DNA of 35,030 nt from Nitrososphaerota archaeon (GTDB taxonomy: Archaea; Thermoproteota; Nitrososphaeria; Nitrososphaerales; Nitrosopumilaceae), in assembly GCA_028867595.1 (NCBI GenBank), contig JAGWGB010000005.1, forward strand, positions 1 to 35,030, read 5' to 3'. The notes under the pieces are model-generated. The model saw nothing but the letters and a program-made list of their open reading frames with translations. It was not told where the DNA came from and searched no databases. This document shows, in pieces, positions 15,989-24,305 of this stretch. Positions within the stretch are counted from its first letter, which is position 1. Every line of letters begins with the position of its first letter. Made by a program: the position numbers and the translations under genes.

Positions 15989-16330
15989 TTATTGGCCAAG
16001 CTCTTTCATTTTTGCTTCAAGAGTAGATAATCTTCTTTGTGTGACATCCATGGTACGTTTTAAAACATCAACGTCGTCACGGTTCTGCCTTTCCATCTCG
16101 TTTACGCTGTCAAACAAGACTTTGGCCTCCGTTGTCATTCCATTGTCGTTCTTGTCTATCCTAGCTGCAAGACGCTTATTGTCTTCTTCCAACTTTGCAA
16201 GCCTATTACAAGTCTCATCAATTCTTGCACTTACTGTACTAACCTCTGCATGAATTGCGCTCAACTCTTCCTCAATTTTGTCCAAGGAAGGAGCAAGAAA
16301 CCTTCCAAATCCTGACACTTTCTTGTCCAT
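15989..16330 (-). CDS. Hypothetical coiled-coil protein
   Basis: No family recognised. The 113-residue, highly charged protein is almost entirely heptad-like from residue 15 to the end (LDKIEEELSAIHAEVSTVSA, then RIDETCNRLAKLEEDNKRL, then RTMDVTQRRLSTLEAKMKEL). A long parallel coiled coil or helical bundle is expected, with no membrane segment. Start ATG at 16330. A TATA-like stretch (minus strand TCTTTAACTA) lies about 25-33 nt upstream. It stands alone among small, fast-evolving genes. Confidence 0.7.
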   Translation of the reverse strand: MDKKVSGFGRFLAPSLDKIEEELSAIHAEVSTVSARIDETCNRLAKLEEDNKRLAARIDKNDNGMTTEAKVLFDSVNEMERQNRDDVDVLKRTMDVTQRRLSTLEAKMKELGQ

Positions 16331-16400
16331 GACTTGGCTATGTGTGCAGTTCCTAGTTAAAGAGTACTAGATGCAAGATCACAATGAAGACGTCGTTCGT

Positions 16401-16661
16401 TTATCTGGGATAGTTTTGCTTCTTAAATGAATAAACAGCATCGTTGATCAGCTGCCCATAGTCATAAAGGCAGAGAGAACAAGGAGGCTTTCCATCCTTA
16501 TTGAATTCAGATTTTATGTACGCCAGCAGACGGTTCAATACATTCTGGCTATCAGAGCCAGTTCTAGGACTAGATGACATTACCTCATTTACGCTCTTTC
16601 GAATCCATTCAACCCCAACCCTGTTTGCCTGGCATTTTTTGCACTTTTTGAATTCTACCAA
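16401..16661 (-). CDS. Small putative zinc-binding protein
   Basis: The frame is open to 16769, but I favour TTG at 16661, which gives 86 residues beginning MVEFKKCKKC; TATA-like TTTAGGTTA lies about 29 nt upstream on the minus strand. GTG at 16679 is another possible start. Two Cys-x2-Cys pairs (KCKKC near residue 7 and PCSLC near residue 61) are separated by a mostly helical segment (VEWIRKSVNEVM, then NVLNRLLAYIKSEF) and could coordinate one zinc ion. No family is recognised. Base composition is protein-like but coding is not certain. Confidence 0.5.
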   Translation of the reverse strand: MVEFKKCKKCQANRVGVEWIRKSVNEVMSSSPRTGSDSQNVLNRLLAYIKSEFNKDGKPPCSLCLYDYGQLINDAVYSFKKQNYPR

Positions 16662-16796
16662 TAAATGGTGCCAGACCACGCCTAACCTAAACCTTGGCCC
16701 TCTCAACTCTTCGGTTTGTTCCTGTTGTGATTGCAGTGCACACGACTGCAGACATACTGGATAAATCATACAAGGCCAAACCTATTGTGACTAGAG

Positions 16797-16958
16797 ATGG
16801 TATCAAACAAGAGCCTTCAGCTTTTGAATTTCTTTGGGGCAAAAAGATCAAGGAGACACATCCTCATCTGCGTAAGGTGCGGTTCTGAAAACATCCAGCG
16901 AGGAGAGAACTTTATCAAGTGCAGAGACTGCAACAAGGTTCTATCCATCAAATCATAA
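16797..16958 (+). CDS. 53-residue zinc-ribbon protein
   Basis: ATG at 16797 opens 53 codons ending TAA at 16958. After a basic N terminus (LNFFGAKRSRRHIL) comes CVRCGSENIQRGENFIKCRD and CNKVLSIKS, a compact zinc ribbon with pairs C25/C28 and C42/C45. AT-rich GGATAAATCATA at about 16759-16770 could be its TATA box. It ends 9 bp from the convergent PfkB-family gene. The four-cysteine spacing makes coding likely; a nucleic-acid-binding role is inferred from fold and charge. A longer frame overlapping it from 16694 is a shadow. Confidence 0.72.
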   Translation: MVSNKSLQLLNFFGAKRSRRHILICVRCGSENIQRGENFIKCRDCNKVLSIKS

Positions 16959-16967
16959 GCCTAACAG

Positions 16968-17969
16968 TCAGTTCCTAGCAAAAGACAAGGCCTCATCCAT
17001 TGTGGGAGGAATTCCGTCCTTATTTGTAATGTACAGCGCTGCTGCAGAATTTGCAAAAAGCAGCCTTTCATTTGGATCAAGTTTTGCAAGGTATCCTACA
17101 ATATTTGTTGCATCCCAGACATCTCCTGCGCCTGTTACAAGGACTGGGTCTACAGGAAAAGATTTTGCAAATTCTATCTTTTTGCCGTCTGTCCAATATG
17201 ACCCATTGGCAGTATGAAGATCGATGGATATAGAGGACTTTGTTGCAAGATCCATGACAAGTTTCTTTGTTTCCTCAGTTCCAGAAATTTTTCCTAGGCC
17301 ATGTTGTGCAAGTAACATGTTGCATTCATTTTCATTGATGCACAAAGAATCAAGGCTTGGGCCAATCTTGCCAAGTGCTTCCTTGAATTCCTTTGCTCGC
17401 GTTTGTATGTCTGCCGGGTCTAGCAAATGGATTGCATTTTTTGATTTCTCAAACACAAACTTTGCAAGGTCTGTTCCTTTCTTGTTGCTTGCCCAGTTTG
17501 CAACAATTACTGCAGAGGCCTTTGCCAGTGCATCTTGCTCTTTTTTTCCAATCTTTTCAGGTCCAAAGTTCTCATTGCCTCCAAGATCAGAGAGCATGAT
17601 GTTTACAATGCTGTTCCCGTTTTGAAACTCTAGTGCGGTTGTCCTGCCTGGCTTGCCGTCAATTACATAAAGTGATGCCTTTTTGAACTTTGAAAATGTC
17701 TCCTTTAGAAGTACAGAGCCTGCCTTGTCAGATACCGTAACCAGTGAGATAGGGCAGCCAAGTCTTGCAAGTGCATATGCAACGTTTGTAGCGTTTCCCC
17801 CCTTGAGGTCTTTTTGATTGATGCCCCTGATGCTTCCGCCAAAATTTATTTTTTCCATGATCTGGTTGTAAAAATTTCCAATGTCAGATACGGAAATTAT
17901 CCTGTCAAGAAAAAAGTCGTTTAAAACAACAACTGGACCTAGTTTGGCACTTGATAATTTTTCTAGCAT
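16968..17969 (-). CDS. PfkB/ribokinase-family sugar kinase
   Basis: A 333-residue kinase of the ribokinase/PfkB family that phosphorylates a sugar or nucleoside hydroxyl with ATP. Visible are the substrate-side glycine motif KGGNATNVAYALARLG (about 56-71) and the catalytic anion-hole motif VTGAGDVWDA (about 279-288) with the base Asp. The Asp-Pro-Ala-Asp segment (LLDPADIQ) and INENE are also family features. The substrate cannot be assigned; ribose, adenosine and other archaeal nucleosides are all possible. Start ATG at 17969. It lies 9 nt after the thermosome gene on the same strand, so it is probably co-transcribed with it. Confidence 0.88.
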   Translation of the reverse strand: MLEKLSSAKLGPVVVLNDFFLDRIISVSDIGNFYNQIMEKINFGGSIRGINQKDLKGGNATNVAYALARLGCPISLVTVSDKAGSVLLKETFSKFKKASLYVIDGKPGRTTALEFQNGNSIVNIMLSDLGGNENFGPEKIGKKEQDALAKASAVIVANWASNKKGTDLAKFVFEKSKNAIHLLDPADIQTRAKEFKEALGKIGPSLDSLCINENECNMLLAQHGLGKISGTEETKKLVMDLATKSSISIDLHTANGSYWTDGKKIEFAKSFPVDPVLVTGAGDVWDATNIVGYLAKLDPNERLLFANSAAALYITNKDGIPPTMDEALSFARN

Positions 17970-17978
17970 GAAGGGGTT

Positions 17979-19607
17979 CTAGCCCATTGGCGGCATTGGT
18001 GGTCCGCCTCTTCCACCCTTGCCAGATGACGCAATCACGTCGTCAATTCTTAGTATCATGCATGCGGCCTCGGTTGCAGATTTGATAATCTGTTCTTTTA
18101 CTGCAACTGGCTCTATGATATCAAGAGAGTACATGTCCGCTACTCTTGTGTTTCGTGCATCAATTCCAGTCCATTTCTTGCCCTGGCTTTGCTTGGCACG
18201 CAGAGTAACCATGGTATTGATTGGATCCATTCCTGCGTTTTCTGCAATTGTGAGAGGAATGATTTCTAATGCTTCTGCATATTTTTTGATTGCAAGTTGC
18301 TCTCTTCCCTCAAATCTATCTGCCCATTCCTTGAGGTTTGATGAAAGGAATTCTTCTGGTGCTCCGCCTCCAGCTACAACAGCTGGCTTTTCAATTACGT
18401 CTTTTACTACCATCAGCGAGTCATGAAGTGACCTGTCTACTTCGTCTACGACTCTTTGTGAGCCACCTCGGATTAATACTGTAATTGCGCGTGGGTTCTT
18501 GCATCCTTCTACAAAGACCCATTTTTCTGTCTCCACTTTTTTCTGCTCTACTGTTTCAGCGCTTCCAAGGTCTTTTGATGTCATGTCATCGATGTTGCTG
18601 CTGATTCTTCCTCCAGTAGCTTTTGCAAGTTTTGTCATGTCACTTTCTTTTACACGTCTTACTGATAGGATTCCTTGCTTTGCAAGGTAATGTTGTGCAA
18701 TGTCGTCAATTCCCTTCTGGCAGATCAGTACGTTTGCGCCAATCTCATGGATTTTATCCACCATGGATTTTAGCATCCTGTTTTCCTCTTCAAGGAACAT
18801 CTGCATCTGTGTTGGGTCGGTAATTCTAATTTCTGCACTCATCTCGGTCTTTTCAATCTCAAGTGCAGAGTTTAGCAGTGCAATCTTTGCCTTTTCTATC
18901 TTTGTCGGCATTCCGCTGTGAACGACTTCTTTGTCAAGAACTATACCCTTGATTAGCTGAGTATTTCGAATAGAACCGCCTGCCTTCTTTTCTACCTTAA
19001 CATTATCAAGATCAACCTTGTTGCCCTTCTCTTCTTTTTCAGTGACTTGCAGTATTGCATCGACTACAAGTTTTGAGAGCATGTCACTGTCCTCTGAGAT
19101 GAGCTTTGATTCCATGCTTGTCTTTGCAACCTTCAAGAGAACATCTTTTTCATTTGGGCTTACAGATTTTGCAAGCTCCTGAAGCAAGGCCAAAGCTTTT
19201 TCTGATGCTGCTTGGTACCCTTCAATTATTACAGTGGCATGAACGTCTTTTTCTAGCAGTTCTTCTGCTTTTGCCAAAAGTGAGCCTGCAAAAACAACTG
19301 ATGATGTTGTGCCATCTCCTACTTCGGTATCTACAGTCTTTGAAATCTCTACCATCATCTTTGCTGCTGGGTGCTGGACATCAATCTCTTTTAGAATGGT
19401 AGCACCGTCGTTTGTAATTGTAACATCGCCTAAAGAATCAACAAGCATCTTGTCCATTCCTCTTGGGCCAAGGCTTGTTCGTACAAGTTCAGCAACTAGC
19501 TTTGCTGCTGCAATATTATTTTTCTGAGCATCGCGTCCTTTTTGCTGCAAGGCACTCTCCTTGAGCACTAGAACGGGACCTTGTGGTGTTTGTTGAATCG
19601 AAGCCAA
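17979..19607 (-). CDS. ths: Thermosome (group II chaperonin) subunit
   Basis: ATP-driven chaperonin subunit that assembles into a closed double ring. The 542-residue protein has the full equatorial-intermediate-apical order. Signatures are [12 protein letters not shown] (about 46-57), [25 protein letters not shown] with the catalytic Asp, GGGAPE and a Gly/Met/Pro-rich tail ending [12 protein letters not shown]. Start is TTG at 19607. Unlike most genes here it seems to have a short 5' leader: the TATA-like ACTATTAAAG (19650-19641, minus strand) is about 34-43 nt away, and GAGG lies about 8-11 nt before the start as a Shine-Dalgarno-like site. Confidence 0.97.
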   Translation of the reverse strand: MASIQQTPQGPVLVLKESALQQKGRDAQKNNIAAAKLVAELVRTSLGPRGMDKMLVDSLGDVTITNDGATILKEIDVQHPAAKMMVEISKTVDTEVGDGTTSSVVFAGSLLAKAEELLEKDVHATVIIEGYQAASEKALALLQELAKSVSPNEKDVLLKVAKTSMESKLISEDSDMLSKLVVDAILQVTEKEEKGNKVDLDNVKVEKKAGGSIRNTQLIKGIVLDKEVVHSGMPTKIEKAKIALLNSALEIEKTEMSAEIRITDPTQMQMFLEEENRMLKSMVDKIHEIGANVLICQKGIDDIAQHYLAKQGILSVRRVKESDMTKLAKATGGRISSNIDDMTSKDLGSAETVEQKKVETEKWVFVEGCKNPRAITVLIRGGSQRVVDEVDRSLHDSLMVVKDVIEKPAVVAGGGAPEEFLSSNLKEWADRFEGREQLAIKKYAEALEIIPLTIAENAGMDPINTMVTLRAKQSQGKKWTGIDARNTRVADMYSLDIIEPVAVKEQIIKSATEAACMILRIDDVIASSGKGGRGGPPMPPMG

Positions 19608-19653
19608 AATTATCCTCTGGGATTTGTGTCTAATTTCCCCCTTTAATAGTTTA

Positions 19654-21423
19654 TCAGATCAAAATCTTCAGATACGTTCTGTTTTTGACATCGACTACTC
19701 CGCTGTACAAAATCCTAACCTCTGGCAATGCAAGAAATGGAAGAAAGAGTGGGATCAGGTGGGGTTGCTTGAACTTGCAGCCCAACTCGACTAACTTTTC
19801 ATCTATACTGCTGTATCGCACTGCCGCTTCTTCAAGAGGCAGCTTGGAGACAAGCCCTGCAATGGGCATTTCAAACTGTGACATTATTTTTCCATCTTTT
19901 GCAAAAACCATGCCGCCTTGCGTCTTTACAAGTTCGTTTGCTACAAGCGCCATGTCTTTTTCATTTGAGCCTATCACCATCATGTCATTTTCATGGAAGC
20001 TTTGTGTGGAGCCAAACGCCCCAATGTTTGCACCAAAATTCTTCAAAAACCCAACACATTTTTTTCCAGTTCCATATGTTCTGTCTATGGCAGCCACCTT
20101 CCAGACATCCTTTTCCTGCGAGGCAGTGACATTGCCATCCTTTATGTAAAGTTCGTCCTGGTCTTTTCTGGTTATGATTTCTGTATCTAGCCTGATTACA
20201 GTGGCTTGGGCAGAGTTGCCTTTTCCACGTACTGTAAAATCTTTTTCCGTGAATTTTTGTCGCGCCTTTACTGTTTTTGCAATCCATTTGGCAAGCACAG
20301 GTTTTGGGCTCTTGTACACAAGGTTGCCGTGCGCAACAAGCAGTTTTCCCCCTACGAAAACCTTGTCTGGCTTGAGCTTGTTCATGTCATCAAAAACTAG
20401 AATGTCTGCAAGTTTCCCTGGGGCAATTCCTCCCAGGTCGTTTCCCATCTCATAATACTCAAAACAATTTCTTGATGCGATAGTTATTGCGTCTATCAAT
20501 TCCATTCCAATTGATACAGATTTTCTGATACAGTGATCAATTAGGCCAAATTCCAATAGATCTTTTGGCGTCACCCCGTCAGTGCAGAACATTAGCCTGT
20601 CAAAGTAGGTCTTCTGCGAGAGCACGTTTGGCACTATTTTATCAAGGTCTCGTCGTATAGAGCCCTCCCTCATCATTACCCACATGCCAAGCCTTACCCT
20701 TTCCATCACTTGATCATAATCAATTGGCTCGTGGCACGAAAATATCCCAGATGCAATGTATGCATTTAGTTTCTTGTCGCTTGCACCAGCAGTGTGGCCG
20801 TTTACTATTCCGCCATTTTCAAGAATGTGGATTATGTTTTGAATTGTGATTGGGTCATGTGTTGTGACTTTGGTCCAAGAAAATACTTCTCCCATCCCAA
20901 GAACACTTTCAAGCTCAAACGCTTTTTTCTGCTCTGCCCTTGATATTGTCCTTGCATGACTAAACTTTCTGTCAACTGGTAATCCTCCTGGTATCATGTG
21001 AAATACCCGAATTGGTAATTCATCTGTCATCCTGACAAATTCTCGAAATCCCTTGTATCCGCAAACGCTTACGATATCTATCGGGTCAGAAAATAATGAG
21101 GTAGTCCCACAAAGAAGTGCACGTTTTGCAAGCTCGGATGGCAAGATATACTGGTCTATGTGTATGTGCGGATCTGCAAATCCCGGAGTGACAAATTTTT
21201 CTTCCAAGTCTATTATCACAGTCTTGGCGCCTACAGTGTGTGATGCGTCTTTTCCTACGTATGCAATTCTATCTTTTAAAATGGCAATCTGTGTTTGCGG
21301 TATAATCTCTCTAGAGTAGACATTGACAAGCTTGCAGTTTTTCAATACAATGTCCGCTTTTTTCTCTCCCATGGCAACTTGGTTTAGAGTACCAATCATT
21401 GTTGCAAGAGAGCTTGCCTTCAC
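19654..21423 (-). CDS. ade: Adenine deaminase
   Basis: Hydrolyses adenine to hypoxanthine and ammonia in purine salvage. The 589-residue amidohydrolase has an N-terminal composite beta domain, then PGFADPHIHID with the HxH metal ligands (about 80-90), NGHTAG (about 200) and CTDG (about 287). A C-terminal adenine deaminase domain follows (from about 420; GAFGSTQSFHENDMMVIG). Start is GTG at 21423. It is somewhat longer than many bacterial Ade proteins at the N terminus (MKASSLATMIGTL), so an internal start is possible. The released ammonia could feed an ammonia oxidiser's pool, but salvage is the simpler role. Confidence 0.92.
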   Translation of the reverse strand: MKASSLATMIGTLNQVAMGEKKADIVLKNCKLVNVYSREIIPQTQIAILKDRIAYVGKDASHTVGAKTVIIDLEEKFVTPGFADPHIHIDQYILPSELAKRALLCGTTSLFSDPIDIVSVCGYKGFREFVRMTDELPIRVFHMIPGGLPVDRKFSHARTISRAEQKKAFELESVLGMGEVFSWTKVTTHDPITIQNIIHILENGGIVNGHTAGASDKKLNAYIASGIFSCHEPIDYDQVMERVRLGMWVMMREGSIRRDLDKIVPNVLSQKTYFDRLMFCTDGVTPKDLLEFGLIDHCIRKSVSIGMELIDAITIASRNCFEYYEMGNDLGGIAPGKLADILVFDDMNKLKPDKVFVGGKLLVAHGNLVYKSPKPVLAKWIAKTVKARQKFTEKDFTVRGKGNSAQATVIRLDTEIITRKDQDELYIKDGNVTASQEKDVWKVAAIDRTYGTGKKCVGFLKNFGANIGAFGSTQSFHENDMMVIGSNEKDMALVANELVKTQGGMVFAKDGKIMSQFEMPIAGLVSKLPLEEAAVRYSSIDEKLVELGCKFKQPHLIPLFLPFLALPEVRILYSGVVDVKNRTYLKILI

Positions 21424-21555
21424 AAGAAGTTTCTAAGCTCGTACATTATTAAAGCGATGTTGACAATCACAGTTTCTCCGAAAGGAAATTTTTGTCTTCA
21501 TGAGTTCGTATGTTTGATGGCACCTTTAAATTACGGTGAGCGGCCGTCATCTTTT

Positions 21556-21837
21556 ATGAACATGCCAAAGGAGATCAGAAGGTACTGTCCCAAGTGTAAA
21601 AAGCATACACTACAGAAAGTCTCCTTGTACAAGGCAGGAAAGAGAAGAGGCTCAGCGATAGGTGAAAGAAGACACGCCGAAGACAAAAAGGGATATGGCG
21701 GTCAGAAATTCCCCAAGTTGGCCAAGCCAGCAAAGACTACAAAGAAGATGACACCCATCTTGTTGTGTCCTGAATGTAAAAAGAAATTTAACGTGGCTGG
21801 AATAAGACTAAGAAAGTTAGAGTTGGTAGCACAATGA
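21556..21837 (+). CDS. rpl44e: 50S ribosomal protein L44e
   Basis: Archaeal/eukaryotic large-subunit protein near the E site. The 93-residue product begins MNMPKEIRRYCPKCKKHTLQ and carries a four-cysteine zinc site (CPKC and CPEC), with the conserved GYGGQKFPK and KPAKTTKK segments between. The ATG at 21556 (or 21562, MPKE) is preferred over the frame's earlier openings because TATA-like CTTTAAATTA at about 21522-21531 fits a leaderless start here. The stop overlaps the S27e start as ATGA. The L44e-S27e pair is a standard archaeal operon. Confidence 0.96.
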   Translation: MNMPKEIRRYCPKCKKHTLQKVSLYKAGKRRGSAIGERRHAEDKKGYGGQKFPKLAKPAKTTKKMTPILLCPECKKKFNVAGIRLRKLELVAQ

Positions 21838-22031
21838 AAAAAGCCCATATCCTTATCCCAAAACCTGGAAGCAAATTCCAAAGAGTCCAGTGTAAAGAAT
21901 GCGGTGAGGAAAGTGTTGTTTATTCTCACGTATCTACTACAATCACATGCAAGGCATGCGGTAATACATTGGCAGAGCCAACAGGTTCTATTGCAGAGAT
22001 TAACGGCAAAATACTAGGCAGCGCCGAGTAG
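21834..22031 (+). CDS. rps27e: 30S ribosomal protein S27e
   Basis: A 65-residue zinc-ribbon protein of the small subunit. It has CKEC and CKAC pairs (about residues 20-23 and 39-42), the basic N terminus KKAHILIPKPGSKF and the family-typical GNTLAEPTG. Start ATG at 21834 overlaps the L44e stop by 4 nt. Its last 18 nt overlap the 3' end of the convergent cobY gene. Confidence 0.96.
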   Translation: MKKAHILIPKPGSKFQRVQCKECGEESVVYSHVSTTITCKACGNTLAEPTGSIAEINGKILGSAE

Positions 22032-22598
22032 ATCATAGTCTCTTTTTGTGTTAAGATTTATTGCAACACGCTTGTCGTCAATTACAACATAGGATTCTTT
22101 TACGTGATTCATGCCTGCAACATCTTTTGGATTTACTATAGATATTCCTGTAAATGCATGTTCCTGCCCGTTGTAGTTCACAAGATATTCAGGATGGACT
22201 CCAATCAAGTCCAAAAATTTCTTGCTTGCAAGGACACTAGTCCAAGGGTGATTGCTTCCGGATTGTTTTACAATTTTTTGCACAATGTCAGAGTCTAATA
22301 ATGCAAGATCTCCAGACACCACAAATACTTGCTCGTCAAAATTTTTGAGCACCTCGCTTAGGTCCTCGACGTATCCATTTCCCTTTGTTTCAACAGTTGA
22401 TTTGCCAAGACTTTTCACAAACTCTGCAGTCTTTGGTGCATTGCGGCTTGTAGCGCAAACAATTTTTGAGAAACATCTCGACTCTTCTAGTGCTGATATG
22501 ACATGCTCTATTACGGGTTTTTTGTACTTGACAAGTAGTTTTTCCTGGACAGATTCCATCCTTGTTCCCTTGCCACCGCACATTACAAGGCCTATCAT
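22014..22598 (-). CDS. cobY: Adenosylcobinamide-phosphate guanylyltransferase
   Basis: Archaeal, non-orthologous replacement for the guanylyltransferase half of bacterial CobU; it makes AdoCbi-GDP from AdoCbi-phosphate and GTP. The 194-residue nucleotidyltransferase begins MIGLVMCGGKGTRM, with the GGKGTRM GTP-binding loop, and has EKLLVKYKKPVIEHVISAL and VSGDLALLDSDIV. The ATG at 22598 overlaps the cobS stop (ATGA); the longer open frame upstream is antisense to cobS-coding sequence and is rejected. It is the last gene of the cobalamin operon and overlaps rps27e tail-to-tail by 18 bp. Confidence 0.93.
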   Translation of the reverse strand: MIGLVMCGGKGTRMESVQEKLLVKYKKPVIEHVISALEESRCFSKIVCATSRNAPKTAEFVKSLGKSTVETKGNGYVEDLSEVLKNFDEQVFVVSGDLALLDSDIVQKIVKQSGSNHPWTSVLASKKFLDLIGVHPEYLVNYNGQEHAFTGISIVNPKDVAGMNHVKESYVVIDDKRVAINLNTKRDYDLLGAA

Positions 22599-23320
22599 CT
22601 TGATGCAAAAATTATGAGCGATGCCAGTCTTACAAGCTCGTTGCTTGCCCCAAAGACATCGCCTGAGATGCCGCCAAAGCTTCGGTTTGAGACAGCAAGG
22701 AGCAGAAATGACATGCCTACGGTTGCTCCAACTACTATAATTCCTGTCATGCCTCCAAGTATCACTGCAGGTACAATTGCAATAACAGATGCTGCAGCCA
22801 ACTTGGCAGGACTTTTCATGTATTGAGTAAATGGAGAGCTGAGTCCTTGCCATGCAGACAAGCCCCTGTTTGCTTGAAGTACCATTGCAAATTTTGCCAT
22901 AAGCTCGCTGACTAGAATTGCCTCAAAGAGCATAAGTCCCTTCATCATGGAAATAGACATTATCATGCCGGCAACATAGAGAACTACCGTAACAACACCT
23001 GCAGAGCCTACCGCTGGATCCCGCATCGCCTTGAGTTTCTTTTCCTTTGTTCCCTTTGCCATCATGCCGTCGGCAAAATCACACAGTGCATCAGTATGGT
23101 GTACTCCTGTCATGATGGCAAGTGCGCCTGTCAGGACAAGACCCACTATTAGCGGCTGCACATACAAAGAAAGTCCATAGCCTGCACCTCCAATCAGCAG
23201 ACCGATTATTGCACCGGCAACAGGGAAGAGGTACATGTTTTTTGCAACAATATCAAGCTCAGAGCTTTTTGACGGAATAATTGTCAGAAATGAAATTACT
23301 GATGAGATTCCCTTAAGCAA
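22595..23320 (-). CDS. cobS: Adenosylcobinamide-GDP ribazoletransferase (cobalamin synthase)
   Basis: Integral membrane enzyme joining AdoCbi-GDP to the lower-ligand riboside. It has HHTDALCDFADGMMAKG, the Asp-rich metal-binding motif, followed by AMRDPAVGSAG, and a C-terminal GGISGDVFGASNEL, with five or more hydrophobic helices between. The product is 241 residues if it starts at TTG 23320, which gives MLKGISSVISFLTIIP, the usual CobS N terminus, and overlaps the cbiB stop by 8 nt. TTG at 23353 is the longer option. It is translationally coupled to cobY. Confidence 0.94.
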   Translation of the reverse strand: MLKGISSVISFLTIIPSKSSELDIVAKNMYLFPVAGAIIGLLIGGAGYGLSLYVQPLIVGLVLTGALAIMTGVHHTDALCDFADGMMAKGTKEKKLKAMRDPAVGSAGVVTVVLYVAGMIMSISMMKGLMLFEAILVSELMAKFAMVLQANRGLSAWQGLSSPFTQYMKSPAKLAAASVIAIVPAVILGGMTGIIVVGATVGMSFLLLAVSNRSFGGISGDVFGASNELVRLASLIIFASR

Positions 23321-24305
23321 GGTTCCACCATCCCAAGTAAGACAAGACAACAATCATTGGAACTGTAAACAGTCCAGCAAACAATATGGCTGTAACTTTC
23401 ATCATTGATACTGCAGTTTTGAAATGTTTTTCTGTAAATTCCGTACTGCCGTCACCCAATACATAATGATCTAGTTTCTCAAATTTTACATCAAGTGCAC
23501 CTGCCATTGTGGCCATTGGGTATCCAGCATTTGGGCTCTCTGTTTTTGGGCCGTCTCGCTTCATAATTTCAGCCGAGCTTCGCCAGTTGCATCCTACTAT
23601 CATGCTTGCAAGTATCATAATCATGCTTGTCAGCCTTGATGGTACAAAGTTTAGCACCTTGTCACAGTTTGCACCAAACCATCCCAGGTTCCTAAAGAGC
23701 AGAGTCTTGTAGCCTACCATAGAGTCTGCCGTGTTAACTGCCCTGTAGACAAAGGCTCCGGCAAGCCCAAAAAATACAAAGTAAAAGAGTGGCCCCGTTA
23801 TGCCATCTACGATGTTTTCACTTATGCTCTCAAGCGTAGCAGAGATGATGTGTTGCCTATCCAAGTTCTTTGTGTTCCTTTTTACTATCATGGATAGCTT
23901 TGTCCTTGCACCATCTAGATCATTTTTAGAAAGAGAGTCCATGATTTGCGATGCATGTCTTTGCATTCCCTTGATTGCTATGGTGGTCTTGAGCAACAAC
24001 CCAATTGCAAACGCCGAAGATATCAAGACTAGAATCTTTGCGATTCCAATAAAATTAAGAGTGTCAAGATATCCAATGACATTATCAAAGTAATACATTA
24101 AAGCAGCAACAAGCGATGCAATTGTAACAACAAGAATTACTCCGCCAAGTTTTTCTGAGCTTGGATTGTCTGACTTCAACAATGGAGCAAGCTTGCCCAA
24201 AAGCATTCCAGTCCAGGCAGTTGGATGATACTTGTTTTTCGGATCTCCTAATGCAAGATCAAGTGCAATGGCAAATGCAACTGAGAGAACAAGCACCGGC
24301 ATCAT
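23313..24305 (-). CDS. cbiB: Adenosylcobinamide-phosphate synthase CbiB
   Basis: Membrane enzyme attaching aminopropanol (or its phosphate) to adenosylcobyric acid. The 330-residue protein has several transmembrane segments and the motifs ALDLALGDPKNKYHPTAWTG (about 14-33), ISENIVDGITGPLFYF, YRAVNTADSMVGYK, FGANCDKVLNFVPSRL, and SPNAGYPMATMAGAL with the conserved Asn-Ala-Gly. Start ATG at 24305 overlaps the CobQ stop as ATGA; a second ATG follows directly. The aminopropanol donor should come from the CobD-type enzyme at the head of the operon. Confidence 0.95.
   Translation of the reverse strand: MMPVLVLSVAFAIALDLALGDPKNKYHPTAWTGMLLGKLAPLLKSDNPSSEKLGGVILVVTIASLVAALMYYFDNVIGYLDTLNFIGIAKILVLISSAFAIGLLLKTTIAIKGMQRHASQIMDSLSKNDLDGARTKLSMIVKRNTKNLDRQHIISATLESISENIVDGITGPLFYFVFFGLAGAFVYRAVNTADSMVGYKTLLFRNLGWFGANCDKVLNFVPSRLTSMIMILASMIVGCNWRSSAEIMKRDGPKTESPNAGYPMATMAGALDVKFEKLDHYVLGDGSTEFTEKHFKTAVSMMKVTAILFAGLFTVPMIVVLSYLGWWNLA

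Noticed and set aside
17224-17625. 133-codon plus-strand ORF inside the PfkB kinase gene
   Set aside because: Shadow of the kinase frame; Ser/Phe-rich translation typical of antisense frames here.
19685-20149. 154-codon plus-strand ORF inside ade
   Set aside because: Antisense to the conserved C-terminal deaminase domain, with no ribosome or promoter signals and no recognisable protein features.
22599-22853. N-terminal extension of the cobY frame
   Set aside because: It lies inside cobS in another frame, is rich in Cys, Trp and Arg with no family resemblance, and CobY homology begins exactly at the ATG at 22598.
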